From CAWDYA01 sp963806495 (GTDB lineage Bacteria > Acidobacteriota > Polarisedimenticolia > JACPZX01 > DASXTC01), in contig CAWDYA010000008.1 in assembly GCA_963806495.1 (NCBI GenBank), positions 620,001 through 684,000 of the forward strand: DNA of 64,000 bases, in the 5' to 3' direction. The notes under the pieces are model-generated. The model ran no database searches. It saw nothing but the letters and a program-made list of their open reading frames with translations, and was not told the DNA's origin. Below are positions 25,616-35,696 of the stretch, one piece after another (position 1 is the stretch's first letter; every line of letters begins with the position of its first letter). The position numbers and the translations under genes are program-made.

Positions 25616-27814
25616 TCAGGCGTCCAGCTTCTCGACGATCGCCTTGTAGCGCGGGTGCTCGCGCACCGGGTCGAAGTACGGGTCGTTCTTCATCCAGCCG
25701 AGGAAGGTGGAGCTGCCGGAGATCTCGAACGATCGCTCGAGGCAGTCAAGGGACTTGTCGTATTCGCCGAGCTGTGCATAGACGCAGGCGACGTTGTAGA
25801 GCGTGTGGCGTCGTCCGGGTCGATACTGGATCGCCCGCGCCACCCACTCCATCGCCTGATCCAGCTCGCCTAGATTCGACCAGGCCGGCCGCGCCGAGAT
25901 ACAGCGCGCGCGGATCGTCGGCGTGGAAGGCGAGGTGCTTCTTGGCCGCGTCGACCGCTCGGCGGAAGGCCGCCGCGGCGATGGCGCGCGGCGGCCGAGG
26001 CTCAGGTAGGTCTGGGCCAGGAAGAACGGCGCCTGGTAGTCCTCCGGGTTCACGCGGCAGGCTTCTTCGAACTTGCTGGCCGCCTCTTCGTGATGGCCCT
26101 GCGCGAAGAGGGCGCGGGCGAAGAGGTAGTGCGCTTCGTAGAGCTTCGGAGTTGAGTTCGATCGCGCGATTGAACTCCCGTCTCGGCCTCTTCGTACTTG
26201 CTGACTGACGCGACAGCGCCAGGCCGCGCGAGGCGTGCGCCTCGGCGTTGTTCGGGTCGATCTCGACCGCCTTGCGGCTGGCGGTGATCGGCCTCTTTCA
26301 GGTTCGCCTGGCTTGGCGTCGTAAGTACATGTAGAGGAACGAGCAGCAGTCGGCCACGCCGGCATAGGCGCGCGCGTAGCTTGTCGTCGATCACGATGGC
26401 GCGGGCGAACATCTGCCGCGCCAGCTCGAACCCCTTGGCGCGGAACTCGTAGAAGAACTTCCGGCCCTTCAGGTAGTAGTCGTAGGCCTGGACGTCGGCC
26501 GGCGCCGCCTTCTCGGCCGCTTCCTTCGCCTTCGGGGTGAGGGTGACCTGGAGGGCTTCGACAACGCTTCTGCGCGATCTCGTCCTGGATCGCGAAGACG
26601 TCCTTCAGTTCGCGGTCGTAGCGGTTCGACCAGAGGTGGTAGCCGTCCTGCACGTTGACGAGCTGCACGCTGATGCGCACCTGGTTGCCGGACTTGCGGA
26701 CGCTGCCTTCGAGGACGGCGTTGACGCCGAGTCGCCGGCCGATCTCCCGGATGTCGGATTGCGTCTCCTTGAACCGGAAGGTGGAGGTGCGCGACGCGAT
26801 GTGCAGACCCTCGACTCGCACCAGCGCGTTGATCAGCTCTTCCGCCAGCCCCTCGCAGAAATAGTCCTGGTCCTTTTCCGGGCTCATGTCGACGAACGGG
26901 AGCACGGCGACGGAGGGCGCCGCGCTGATCTTCCGCCTGCTCCATCTGCTCGCCGATCTTGGCGAGCGCCGTCTCGATGTCCTCCGCGGACTGGTAGCGC
27001 AGCTCGGGGTCCTTTTCGAGGCAACGGTTGATGATGCGGCCCAGCTGGTTGGGCAGGTCGGTTCGTGCGTCGTCGATCGACTCCGGCTCGTCGCGCAGGA
27101 TCGACGAGATGACGTCGGCCTGAGGGATCTCCCGCGGAACGGTCGCTGGCCGTCGCACATCTCGTAGAGGATCACCCCGAAGCGAGAAGATGTCGGTGCG
27201 GTGGTCGATCGGCCGGCCCTGAATCTGCTCGGGCGACATGTAGGGCACCGTGCCCACGATGGTGCCTTCCGGGTGAGCGCTCGGTGTTGATTGTCGGCTG
27301 ATGCTCGCCGGAATCGCAGGGCCTGCAGCTTGGCCAGGCCGAAATCGAGAATCTTGACCGTGCCGTCGTCGGTCAGCATGATGTTGGCGGGCTTCAGGTC
27401 GCGGTGCGATGATGCCCGCTGGCATGCGCCGCGGCGAGCGCCCGCGCCAGCGGGCGCGCGATCTCGAGCATCCGCTCGAGCGGACAGCCCGGCGTCGGTG
27501 ATGAGCTGATCGAGCCGTCTTGCCCTGGACGAGCTCCATGGTGATGAAGTCGCCGCTCGTCGGTACGCCTCGATCGAGTGGATGGTGACGATGTTGGGAT
27601 GATTCAGCGCGGCGACGGCCCGCGCCTCGCGCCGGAATCGCTCGATCCGCTCCGCGCTGGACGCCATCTCGCCGGTCAGCACCTTGAGAGCCACCTTGCG
27701 GTTGAGGTTCGTGTCCTCGGCCAGGTAGACCGCACCCATGCCGCCTTCACCGATGCATTCGATCACCTTGTAGTGCGCGAGGGTCTTCCCGATCATGGGA
27801 TGCGTGGCCTCCAT
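25616..27814 (-). pseudogene. Ser/Thr protein kinase with TolB-like and TPR domains, broken by about a dozen indels
   Basis: Pieces of one protein lie in all three frames. The kinase N-lobe is intact (YKVIECIGEGGMGAVYLAED, VALKVL), followed by HRDLKPANIMLTDDGTVKILDFGLAKL, GTIVGTVPYMSPEQIQGRPI and FGVILYEMCDGQRPF. A TolB/FlgO-like domain (SVAVLPFVDMSPEKDQDYFC ... IREIGRRLGVNAVLEGSVRK) and TPR repeats (ALFAQGHHEEAASKFEEACR) complete it. Checking the 27400-27560 part shows extra single bases near 27407, 27415, 27481 and 27515, and more breaks follow, some insertions and some deletions. Kinases of this layout (cytoplasmic catalytic part, then sensory repeats) are numerous in Acidobacteriota-like genomes. 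The flanking genes are intact, so either the gene is decaying or this stretch has a poor consensus. Confidence 0.7.
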
Positions 27815-27912
27815 GCTGTCCGTGCGAGATGGCTGAGTCTAGCAGGTACGGACATGATACGGTACCCGCGGCGCGGGCCCGGCACGGCCGCGCGCAGAAT
27901 GCGGAGAGCAGG

Positions 27913-29337
27913 ATGAAAAAGGCATCCCTGTACCGGCCCGCGCTCGAGCGGGCGCTGCGTCACTCCCTCGAATATCTCGACGACCTCGCCGCGGCGCCGG
28001 TGTCGTCCACCGCCTCGAAGGAGACGCTGCGGCAGCGGCTCGATCGGCCCCTCGAGGAGCAAGGCGCCGACCCGGCGGTGATCATCGACGAGCTCGCCCG
28101 CGACACCGCGGGCGGCCTGCTGGGCAGCTCCGGCGGCCGCTTCTACTCCTGGGTCATCGGTGGCACCCTCCCGGCGGCCCTCGCCGCCGACTGGCTCACC
28201 TCCGCATGGGATCAGAACGCGGGGCTTCATGCCTGCGCGCCCGCCGAGTCGATCATCGAGGAGGTGTGCGGGCGGTGGCTCAAGGAGCTGCTCGGGCTTC
28301 CCGCGAACGCCGGCTTCGCTCTCGTGACCGGATCCCAGATGGCGCACGTGACCTGTCTGGCCGCAGCGCGCTGGCGGCTGCTTGCCGCGCGCGGATGGGA
28401 TGCCGAGAAGCGCGGCCTGGCCGGGGCGCCGCGCATCCGGGTGCTCACCAACGGCAGCCGGCACGGCACGATCGACCGCGCGCTGCGTCTGCTCGGCCTC
28501 GGCACCGACGCCATCGTGGATCTGGCGCCGGGGCCCGACGGGTGCATGTCGCCCGGGACGCTGGCCCGCGCGCTCGACGAGAAGCCGGATGAGCCGACCA
28601 TCGTCCATCTGCAGGCGGGCGACATCAACACCGGGGCGTTCGACGCCTTCGAGCAGGTGATCCCGCCGGCGCGCGAGCGCGGCGCCTGGTGCCACGTGGA
28701 CGGCGCGTTCGGTCTGTGGGCGCAGGCGAGCCCCGCCTGCCGGCACCTCACCACCGGCGTCTCGCAGGCCGACTCCTGGACCGTCGACGGCCACAAATGG
28801 CTCAACGTTCCCTACGACTCCGGCTATGCTTTCGTCGCCGACACCGAGGCGCACCGGGCGTCGATGTCCTACCGGGCCAGCTATCTCGTCCACGACGAGG
28901 AGGCACGCGACCCGCTCGACTGGAACCCGGAATGGTCCCGGCGCGGTCGCGGCGTGGCCACGTACGCGGCGATCCGCGAGCTGGGCCGCGGGGGGGTCGC
29001 GGCCCTGGTGGAGCAGGGATGTCTGCAGGCAAGCCGCCTCGTGTCCCGGATCGGCGAGCTCCCCGGCGCGCAGGTGATCTGCCCGCCGGTGATCAACCAG
29101 GGACTCGTCCGGTTCCTCGATCCCTCGCCGGGCGCCGCCGAGGTCGACCACGACCGGCGCACCGATGAGGTCATTGCCGCGATCGTTCGATCCGGAGAGG
29201 CGATGTTCGGCGGAACGACGTGGCAGGGCCGCAGGTGCATGCGCGTGTCGGTCAGCAGCTGGCAGACGGACGACGACGATCTGGATCGTGTGGTCGAGGC
29301 GGTGGGCGCCGCACTGGCTCAGCGGATCGGCCGGTAG
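27913..29337 (+). CDS. PLP-dependent decarboxylase (aromatic-L-amino-acid/glutamate decarboxylase group II)
   Basis: The 474-residue protein matches group II PLP decarboxylases: SSGGRFYSWVIGGTLPAALA, the PLP-phosphate region VTGSQMAHVTCLAAARW, the aspartate in WCHVDGAFGLWA, and the PLP lysine in TVDGHKWLNVPYDSGY. The enzyme would remove CO2 from an amino acid, giving an amine; the substrate is not predictable from this view. ATG 27913 follows GGAGAGCAGG; the frame is open further upstream but has no support. The end overlaps the convergent 651-residue gene by 19 bases. Confidence 0.88.
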   Translation: MKKASLYRPALERALRHSLEYLDDLAAAPVSSTASKETLRQRLDRPLEEQGADPAVIIDELARDTAGGLLGSSGGRFYSWVIGGTLPAALAADWLTSAWDQNAGLHACAPAESIIEEVCGRWLKELLGLPANAGFALVTGSQMAHVTCLAAARWRLLAARGWDAEKRGLAGAPRIRVLTNGSRHGTIDRALRLLGLGTDAIVDLAPGPDGCMSPGTLARALDEKPDEPTIVHLQAGDINTGAFDAFEQVIPPARERGAWCHVDGAFGLWAQASPACRHLTTGVSQADSWTVDGHKWLNVPYDSGYAFVADTEAHRASMSYRASYLVHDEEARDPLDWNPEWSRRGRGVATYAAIRELGRGGVAALVEQGCLQASRLVSRIGELPGAQVICPPVINQGLVRFLDPSPGAAEVDHDRRTDEVIAAIVRSGEAMFGGTTWQGRRCMRVSVSSWQTDDDDLDRVVEAVGAALAQRIGR

Positions 29338-31274
29338 ATTCCCCGGATCAGATCGAAGCTGCAGAGCGTCGTCCGGATCTCCCCGTCGTCTCCCCGCGCG
29401 AACCGGCCGTCCGGATCGGAGGACAGCAGCAGGTGCTGTCCGCTGAGATCGATCAACTCGCAGTCGGCGGCGCGAAGCCCGGCCTCGAGTCGGGTCACCA
29501 GTCGACGGTAGGCCGCCTCGTCGAGAAGCCCGCAGTCGTGGGCCGTGAGGGCGTCCAGACAGAACCGGACCTCGGTGGCGCCGCTCGTGTCGCGCCGCAG
29601 CCGCCCGGGGGCGTCGAGGCATGTCGCCAGCTCTGAATCGTCGAGCGCGCTCTCGGCGAATCCGATCCGCGCGAGACGCCGGTCGGTCAACGTCCTGATC
29701 TCCAGGTACTCCTCCTCGGATACCATTCCCGCCTCTCGCGCGCGCGCCAGGTCGACCACCGCCTGCGTCCCGGCGCCGGCGTCATCGGCGTCGAATCCGG
29801 CGCCGGCGAAGTAGTCCCACAGCGTGTAGTAGTCGTGATCGGGACTCAGCACCGGCTCGGGCGGGTCGTCGGGCGTGTGGAGGTGCGCGTGATCGGCGAA
29901 CCGGCGCTCGTCACGCAGGTATCCCGCGCTGGTGGTCGGATGGCCCGTGCGGCAGATGGCGCGCGGCCAGGTCGTGGAGATCCCCATCGAGCGCAGCCGC
30001 TCGGCGAGCGCGACCTCCTCGAACGGGCTGTTGAAGCCGTGCTCCCGGATCCGCTTCGCCCGCTCATCGAGCGGATCGATCCTCGGGCGGCTGCCGACAC
30101 GCGACCGGCGGTAGACGATGTGAATGTTGTCCCGGGTGCGGGTCCGGTACACCTCGTTGTTGGGCGACAGCTTGACGCGCGGGGTGCGCCGCCATCGCTC
30201 GGGGAGGAAGAACTCGAACAGCTCCGGCTCGCCGCCCAGCACCCAGACGCGGCCCCCGTCCGGGACGCCCCCGTACAGGTACGGCACGCCGAAGATGCTG
30301 ACCGGCTGCAGATGGGACGGGATGGGTGCCGCGGGCGTCGATCGCGAGCGGACGTCCTGGTACCGTCGGCTGCGGCTGATCCTGAACGCGCGCTGGCGCT
30401 CCGGTGTCCGCTGCAACAGCTCGAAATCCACGAGCCCGTAGACCAGGCTGCCGTCCCGGTCGCGCAGCAGGGTGCCGTCACGCCGCCTGCGAAGGATGAA
30501 GTGCTTCGGCTTGTTGTCCAGCACCCGGAACCCGCATGTCTCGAGCTCGAGGTTCACCCGGGAGGTGAGAGCGAACAGATCATCCTCACGTATGAGCCCG
30601 GACTGCAGGCACAGCTCGGCGTCGGATCCCTTGATCCAACCATACAGCACCACGTAGATCCGCTTGATGTCGAGCTCGATCGCCTTCCCGCCGCTGTCCT
30701 TGTCCTCCTCCAGGAGCCGGAGATGGGGATGAAACCGGCTGCGGGTGCGCCCCAGCTCCCACAGATCGAACGTCTCGGGCGGCGCGAAGATCGCCATCGG
30801 CCGCTGGGCCAGGATCCGAGGGCGCCCCGGACGGAGCGCCTCGCGCCGCAGATCCGTCAGCAGCCCGAACTCCTCCATGGGGCTGTTGAACCGGGCGTTG
30901 GCGAGCACTTCGGGCGGCACCTGGTCCGGGAAGGAAGTCGCCACGGTGATCGAGATCTCCTGCGCCACGCGCGAGAACTTGACCACGAGGTCGGCGGACC
31001 GGCTCCCGGCCGGCCGTGTGCAAACGTGATAGACCGAGCCGGTGGCGCCGGGCAGCCGCTCGCCCTCCCGGGCGAACCACTGATCGGCGTACCAGTTCGC
31101 GGGGAGGAGCTGCTCGCGGTACGGCCAGCCGTGGGCGGTGATGTACAGGTCGCCGCCTTCCGGCGGCCTGACGTGACCGTACTCGACGCCGAACGCCCGG
31201 ACCTTCCGCTGGACCGGGAGCCGGTCGAACGAAACGGCCTCCTCGGCCGCCGCGGCCCCGGGTGTCGGGGTCAT
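29319..31274 (-). CDS. Unrecognised 651-residue protein with two similar halves, possibly kinase-like
   Basis: I do not recognise the family. The protein has two related parts. The first has YGHVRPPEGGDLYITAHGWP, VVKFSRVAQE and RFNSPMEEFGLLTDLRR. The second has YLYGGVPDGGRVWVLGGEPE, NIHIVYRRSRVG and GFNSPFEEVALAERLRSMG. The order beta strand with K/R, a glutamate-bearing helix (SPxEE), then FRVLDNKPKHFILRRRRDG and YGLVDFELLQRTPE is reminiscent of a protein-kinase fold (catalytic loop and DFG-like DFE), but this is a weak inference. A SHOCT-like helix pair (REAGMVSEEEYLEIRTLTDR) lies near the C-terminus. There is no signal peptide, so it is probably cytoplasmic. ATG 31274 overlaps the malic-enzyme stop by 4 bases, so it is translationally coupled to that gene. 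Confidence 0.7.
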   Translation of the reverse strand: MTPTPGAAAAEEAVSFDRLPVQRKVRAFGVEYGHVRPPEGGDLYITAHGWPYREQLLPANWYADQWFAREGERLPGATGSVYHVCTRPAGSRSADLVVKFSRVAQEISITVATSFPDQVPPEVLANARFNSPMEEFGLLTDLRREALRPGRPRILAQRPMAIFAPPETFDLWELGRTRSRFHPHLRLLEEDKDSGGKAIELDIKRIYVVLYGWIKGSDAELCLQSGLIREDDLFALTSRVNLELETCGFRVLDNKPKHFILRRRRDGTLLRDRDGSLVYGLVDFELLQRTPERQRAFRISRSRRYQDVRSRSTPAAPIPSHLQPVSIFGVPYLYGGVPDGGRVWVLGGEPELFEFFLPERWRRTPRVKLSPNNEVYRTRTRDNIHIVYRRSRVGSRPRIDPLDERAKRIREHGFNSPFEEVALAERLRSMGISTTWPRAICRTGHPTTSAGYLRDERRFADHAHLHTPDDPPEPVLSPDHDYYTLWDYFAGAGFDADDAGAGTQAVVDLARAREAGMVSEEEYLEIRTLTDRRLARIGFAESALDDSELATCLDAPGRLRRDTSGATEVRFCLDALTAHDCGLLDEAAYRRLVTRLEAGLRAADCELIDLSGQHLLLSSDPDGRFARGDDGEIRTTLCSFDLIRGIYRPIR

Positions 31275-32992
31275 GGGACCGCTGCCGCGGGGCGTTCGTA
31301 TTCAGGGTAATCCGGCGACCACATCGCGTCCTCGACCAGGGCGTCCGCTTCCCGGTCCTCCACGAGCCGCCCCAGCCCCAGATCGCGGGCCCTCAGCATG
31401 ACGGCAGCCGCGATCCGCGCGCTCACCTCACGCAGCCGATCGGCCCCGGGATAGATCGCGCCTGCGGCGAGACGCGTCCCGTCGACGCAGCCGGACAGCG
31501 CCCGCGCCGCGGTGAGAAGCAGATCATCGCTCACCTCGCGCGCCTCGCTCAGGATGCAGCCGAGAGCGAGGCCGGGGAAGACGAGCACATTGCTCCCCTG
31601 GGCTATCTCGTGGACGCGCCCCATGTACTCGACCGGGGCGAACACGCTGCCGGTGCCCATTATCGCGTTGCCCTCGGTCCACCGCAGCGCCTCGGCCGGC
31701 GTGCACTCCGCTCTCGACACGGGCGTGCTGAGAGGGAGGATGATCGGCCGTTCGACGCTGGCGGCCATCGCCCGCACGACCTCCTCGGAGAAGAGCCCGG
31801 GCGCGGCGGACGTGCCGATCAGGATCCCGGGCCTGACCCTGCGCACGGTTTCGAGCAGGTCGGCCCGCCCGCCCGTGTCGAAACCGTATGACGCCAGCTC
31901 CTCGCCCGTCAGCGCCACCGAGCGCTTGCAGCTCCAGTCGGGATGCGATCCTGCCGAGACCAGCCCTTTGCTGTCCACGTATACCTGGCGCCGGTGGGCG
32001 TCGGCGGCGTCGGCGCCATCCTCGAGCATCGCCGCCGTCACCAGCCGCCCGATCCCTACCCCGGCGGCCCCGGCACCCGCATAGACGATCGTCTGCTGGA
32101 GGAGCTTCCCACCCGTGATCCTGAGAGCGGAGAGGATGCCCGCAAGCGCCGTCGCCGCGGTGCCCTGGATATCGTCGTTGAAGCTGGCGATCCTCCTTCG
32201 GTACCGGTCGAGCATGGTGAAGGCGTTGCGCCGCTTGAGATCCTCCCACTGCAGCAGCGCCCGCGGGAAGACCTTCAGCACCGCGTCGACGAACCGCTCG
32301 ACGAACCGGTCGTACTCCGCCCCACGCAGGCGGCGCCGCCGGTATCCCACGTAGAACCTGTCCTCGAGCAGCTCGACGTTGTCGGTCCCCACGTCGAGAC
32401 TGACGGCGAGACACTGCGACGGGCGGATGCCCCCGGCCGCGCAGTACAGCGCGATCTTGCCGCAGGGGATGGCGATGCCGCCCGCCCCCTGGTCCCCCAG
32501 ACCCAGGATCCGCTCGTTGTCGGTGACGACGATCAGCCGGATGTCGTCCTCGGCCTCGTTGCCGAGAATGGAGGCCACCCTGCCGGCATCGTCGGGCGTG
32601 ATCCAGACGCCGCGCGGCTGCCGGAAGATGTGGCTGTACTGGCGGCACGCCTCGCCGACGGTGGGTGTGTAGATGATCGGCATCAGCTCGCCGAGGTTCT
32701 CGGCCAGCAGGCGATAGAAGAGGGTCTCGTTGCGGTTCTGCAGCGCGAGCAGCCCGATCAGCTTCTCGAGATCGTCGCGTTTGGCGCGCAGGTGCTCCAA
32801 CTCCAGCTCGCACTGCTCGGTGATGTCGCGCGTGTGCGGCGGGAGCAGCCCCAGCAGCCCGAACGCCTCACGCTCCTGCGGGGTGAACGCGGAACCCTTG
32901 TTGAACCGCGGTGACTGGAGGAGCCGCCGCCCTCTCAGGGCGTGCGGCAGCGCGACGGGAACGCCCTTCTTCTTCACCTCGGTGGTGGACAC
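31271..32992 (-). CDS. Malic enzyme (NAD(P)-dependent malate dehydrogenase, decarboxylating)
   Basis: The 573-residue protein matches the large bacterial/eukaryotic malic enzyme type (malate to pyruvate and CO2 with NAD or NADP). Landmarks: FNKGSAFTPQERE at the start of the catalytic domain, the conserved ELMPIIYTPTVGEACRQY with the catalytic tyrosine, RILGLGDQGAGGIAIPCGK, FNDDIQGTAATALAG with the metal-binding acidic pair, the Rossmann motif YAGAGAAGVGIGRL, and NAIMGTGSVFAPVEY near the end. GTG 32992 follows GAGG by 7 bases and gives the usual length; the frame open to 33088 adds an unlikely basic leader. A promoter is visible upstream. It supplies pyruvate and reducing power, fitting an organism that burns amino acids through the TCA cycle. 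Confidence 0.9.
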   Translation of the reverse strand: MSTTEVKKKGVPVALPHALRGRRLLQSPRFNKGSAFTPQEREAFGLLGLLPPHTRDITEQCELELEHLRAKRDDLEKLIGLLALQNRNETLFYRLLAENLGELMPIIYTPTVGEACRQYSHIFRQPRGVWITPDDAGRVASILGNEAEDDIRLIVVTDNERILGLGDQGAGGIAIPCGKIALYCAAGGIRPSQCLAVSLDVGTDNVELLEDRFYVGYRRRRLRGAEYDRFVERFVDAVLKVFPRALLQWEDLKRRNAFTMLDRYRRRIASFNDDIQGTAATALAGILSALRITGGKLLQQTIVYAGAGAAGVGIGRLVTAAMLEDGADAADAHRRQVYVDSKGLVSAGSHPDWSCKRSVALTGEELASYGFDTGGRADLLETVRRVRPGILIGTSAAPGLFSEEVVRAMAASVERPIILPLSTPVSRAECTPAEALRWTEGNAIMGTGSVFAPVEYMGRVHEIAQGSNVLVFPGLALGCILSEAREVSDDLLLTAARALSGCVDGTRLAAGAIYPGADRLREVSARIAAAVMLRARDLGLGRLVEDREADALVEDAMWSPDYPEYERPAAAVP

Positions 32993-33043
32993 GTCCAGCC
33001 TCGGTGCGCGTCTTCGGCGATGATTCGTCGGACCGCTCGATCG

Positions 33044-33072
33044 ATTCTGGCACGCGCGATCCGGGGAATCAA
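33044..33072 (-). promoter_or_regulatory. Candidate sigma-70 promoter for malic enzyme
   Basis: On the minus strand TTGATT (33072-33067), a 17-base spacer and CAGAAT (33049-33044) match the -35/-10 consensus in four of six bases each. The start site would be near 33037, about 45 bases before GTG 32992. Confidence 0.45.
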
Positions 33073-33105
33073 GGCGACCGCGCGGCACCGCTCGTCTTGC
33101 GGCGA

Positions 33106-33134
33106 TTCCGCCCCACGCGCCGGCATGGTACGAT
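33106..33134 (+). promoter_or_regulatory. Candidate sigma-70 promoter for the POT-type transporter
   Basis: TTCCGC (33106-33111), 17 bases, and TACGAT (33129-33134), with a TG two bases before the -10 (extended -10). The start site would be near 33141, giving a leader of about 70 bases to ATG 33210. Confidence 0.4.
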
Positions 33135-33209
33135 GCCCGCTCGGAGACGGGGCGACAGCCGGGAAGCGCTGCCCGGCCCGCCTAAACGACCCCCTCGCGC
33201 GAGGTGATG

Positions 33210-34499
33210 ATGGCAAAACGCAACCCCTTCCCCAGAGTGTTCTGGGTCGCCAACACGATCGAGGTGCTGGAACGGTTCGCCTATTACGGCATCTACTTCG
33301 GCTTCGGGATCTACATGACCTCGCTGGGATACAGCCGGGACGATCTCGGGAGCGTCCAGAGCATCTTTCTGACCCTGTCCTACGGCATCCCGATCATCTC
33401 GGGCACCTTCGCCGATCGGTACGGGTTCAAGAAGGTGCTGATCATCTCGTACCTGGCCTATCTGCCGTCCATCATGCTGCTCATCTACACGAAGAGCTTC
33501 TCGGGCATCGCCCTGACCATGCTCTCGATCGGTCTGGCCGCCGGCATCTTCAAGCCGCTCATCTCGGCCACGGTGCGCGCCTCCACCGACAGCACAAACA
33601 AGACGCTGGGGTTCGGCATCTTCTACGCCATGGTGAACGTGGGCGGCACGTTCGGCCCGATCGTTGCCGGCAAGCTGCGCGCGATCTCCTGGAACTACGC
33701 GTTTTACACGGCGGCCGCATCGATCGTGGTGATGCTCGCGATCACGATCCTGTTCTACAAGGAGCCGCCGCGTCAGACCGAAGGGGCCACGCTCGGCAGG
33801 AAGTTCCGGGATCTGGGGGAGGCGCTGTCCGACGTGAAATTCGCCGTCTTTCTGATCCTGCTCGGCATCTTCTTCTGGCTGCCATTCTGGTCGTTCTTCA
33901 ACCTGTGCGCGCTGTACATCGAGAGCGACGTCAACACCGCGAGCCTGTACCTCGACATCCACGCCCTGCCTCTCATAGGCGCCTGGCTCGCCGACTTCCT
34001 GTCCCATGACGTGGACGGCACACGCAGGATCCTGGGCGAGACGATCGCGAACACCGGGATCGTCATCATCATCATGCAGATCCCCGTTTCGTCGGTGGTT
34101 CAGCGGTTCAGGGCGATGCCGGCGTTCATCTTCGGACTGCTTCTTTCGGCCATCGGGTTCGTGATTCTGGGATTCGCGCACACGTCGTTCGCCGGGCTGG
34201 TGTTCCTCGGAATCCTGTTCTTCGCCATCGGCGAGATGATCTCCTCGCCCAGAATCCAGGAGTACATCACCTGGATCGCTCCCAAGGAGAAGGCGGGGCT
34301 GTACATGGGCGCCAACTTCCTCGCCACCATGATCGGCGCCTTTACCAGCGGCTACTACACCAAGCTCTATGGCCACTACTACGACGCGGGGCGGCCGAAC
34401 TGGGTCTGGTACGTTCTGGCGGGCCACATGGTCCTCAGCATCATCGTGCTGACCGTCTTCACCCGAGTGGCCGGGGAGTTCAAGGAACTCGAAGCGTAG
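33210..34499 (+). CDS. MFS/POT-type peptide transporter
   Basis: The 429-residue protein has 12 or more membrane helices and, in TM1, the proton-dependent oligopeptide transporter motif ExxERFxYYG (IEVLERFAYYGIYFGFG). TM2-3 carry GTFADRYGFKKVLIISY (MFS signature loop) and TM4-5 ISATVRASTDSTNKTLGFGI with the FYAMVNVGGTFGP motif typical of POT proteins. These transporters import di- and tripeptides with protons. GAGG lies 5 bases before ATG 33210; an ATG at 33207 and a GTG at 33204 are also possible. The following gene, 14 bases on, is an M24 peptidase, supporting a peptide-uptake role. Confidence 0.85.
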   Translation: MAKRNPFPRVFWVANTIEVLERFAYYGIYFGFGIYMTSLGYSRDDLGSVQSIFLTLSYGIPIISGTFADRYGFKKVLIISYLAYLPSIMLLIYTKSFSGIALTMLSIGLAAGIFKPLISATVRASTDSTNKTLGFGIFYAMVNVGGTFGPIVAGKLRAISWNYAFYTAAASIVVMLAITILFYKEPPRQTEGATLGRKFRDLGEALSDVKFAVFLILLGIFFWLPFWSFFNLCALYIESDVNTASLYLDIHALPLIGAWLADFLSHDVDGTRRILGETIANTGIVIIIMQIPVSSVVQRFRAMPAFIFGLLLSAIGFVILGFAHTSFAGLVFLGILFFAIGEMISSPRIQEYITWIAPKEKAGLYMGANFLATMIGAFTSGYYTKLYGHYYDAGRPNWVWYVLAGHMVLSIIVLTVFTRVAGEFKELEA

Positions 34500-34513
34500 G
34501 AAAGGGCTCTGTG

Positions 34514-35695
34514 ATGCTTATCAAGGAAAAGGTCGCCCAGGCGGCAAAGATTCTCGACGAGCAGGACTGCGACTGCTGGATTACCTTCGTGCGCGAGTCG
34601 TCGATCATGCACGACCCGATGCTCGATTTCCTCTCGAGCGCCGACATGACGTGGCACTCCGCCTTCATCATCACCCGCAAGGCGGGCAATCACGCGATCG
34701 TCGGGCAGATGGAGAAGAAGACGATCGACGACCTCGAGGTATACGACGAGGTGCTCGGTTACGTCGAAGGCATACGCCCGCAGCTCCAGGAGCTGCTGAA
34801 GAAGATCGACCCGAAGCGCATCGCGCTGAACTACTCCGAGTCGAGCGAGGTGTGCGACGGGCTCACTCACGGCATGTATCTCACGATGATGGGATACCTG
34901 AAGGAGATCGGGATGGAGGGGCGGGTCGTCTCTTCGGAGAAGATCACCTCGAGCCTGAAGGCCCGCAAGACTCCCGACGAGATCGCCCGGATAAAGAAGG
35001 CGATCAACCACACGCTGGAGATCTTCGACAAGGTGACCGGGTTCATCGCTCCGGGGAAGACCGAGAAGGAGATCGCCGCCTTCATGATCGACGAGGTGGA
35101 ACGGCGCGGACTGGGCTTCGGGTGGGAGAAGAGCCACTGCCCGGCCGTGTTCACCGGCCCGGAGACCGCCGGCGCCCACTACAAGCCGACCGACCGGAAG
35201 GTCGAGCGGGGGCACCTGCTCAACATGGACTTCGGCGTGAAGTGCGAGGACTACACCTCCGACCTGCAGCGCACGTTCTATGTCCTCGAGGAGGGGCAGA
35301 CCGAGGCGCCGCCCGAGGTCCGCAAGGGGTTCGACACGATCGTCCGATCGATCCGGATGGCTGCCGGGACCCTCGCGCCCGGCATCCAGGGCAAGAAGGC
35401 GGACGACGTCGCGCGGAACTACATCGTGTCGCAGGGGTACTCGGAGTACCCGCACGCGCTCGGCCACCAGGTGGGCCGCTTCGCGCACGACGGAACGGCC
35501 CTGCTCGGGCCGGCCTGGGAGAAATACGCCAACAAGCCATTCGAGCCGCTCGAGGAGAGCATGGTCTTCACCATCGAGCCGCGTCTGACGGTGGCCGGAC
35601 GGGGGATCGCCACCATCGAGGAGATGGTGGTGCTGACCGCGAAGGGGGCGGAGTTCCTCTGCCCGCCGCAGGAGGAGCTGATCCTGATCCGGTAG
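34514..35695 (+). CDS. Xaa-Pro aminopeptidase-like M24 metallopeptidase
   Basis: The 393-residue protein has the creatinase N-terminal domain (to about residue 145) and the pita-bread M24 domain with all five metal ligands: D239 (NMDFG), D250 (YTSDLQRTF), H318 (HALGHQVG), E355 (FTIEPRLT) and E370 (TIEEMV). It would cleave the N-terminal residue of peptides next to proline, or act on short peptides. ATG 34514 was chosen over GTG 34511 because AGGAAAGGG sits at a better distance. It lies directly after the POT-type transporter, likely in one operon. Confidence 0.92.
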   Translation: MLIKEKVAQAAKILDEQDCDCWITFVRESSIMHDPMLDFLSSADMTWHSAFIITRKAGNHAIVGQMEKKTIDDLEVYDEVLGYVEGIRPQLQELLKKIDPKRIALNYSESSEVCDGLTHGMYLTMMGYLKEIGMEGRVVSSEKITSSLKARKTPDEIARIKKAINHTLEIFDKVTGFIAPGKTEKEIAAFMIDEVERRGLGFGWEKSHCPAVFTGPETAGAHYKPTDRKVERGHLLNMDFGVKCEDYTSDLQRTFYVLEEGQTEAPPEVRKGFDTIVRSIRMAAGTLAPGIQGKKADDVARNYIVSQGYSEYPHALGHQVGRFAHDGTALLGPAWEKYANKPFEPLEESMVFTIEPRLTVAGRGIATIEEMVVLTAKGAEFLCPPQEELILIR

Positions 35696-35696
35696 A

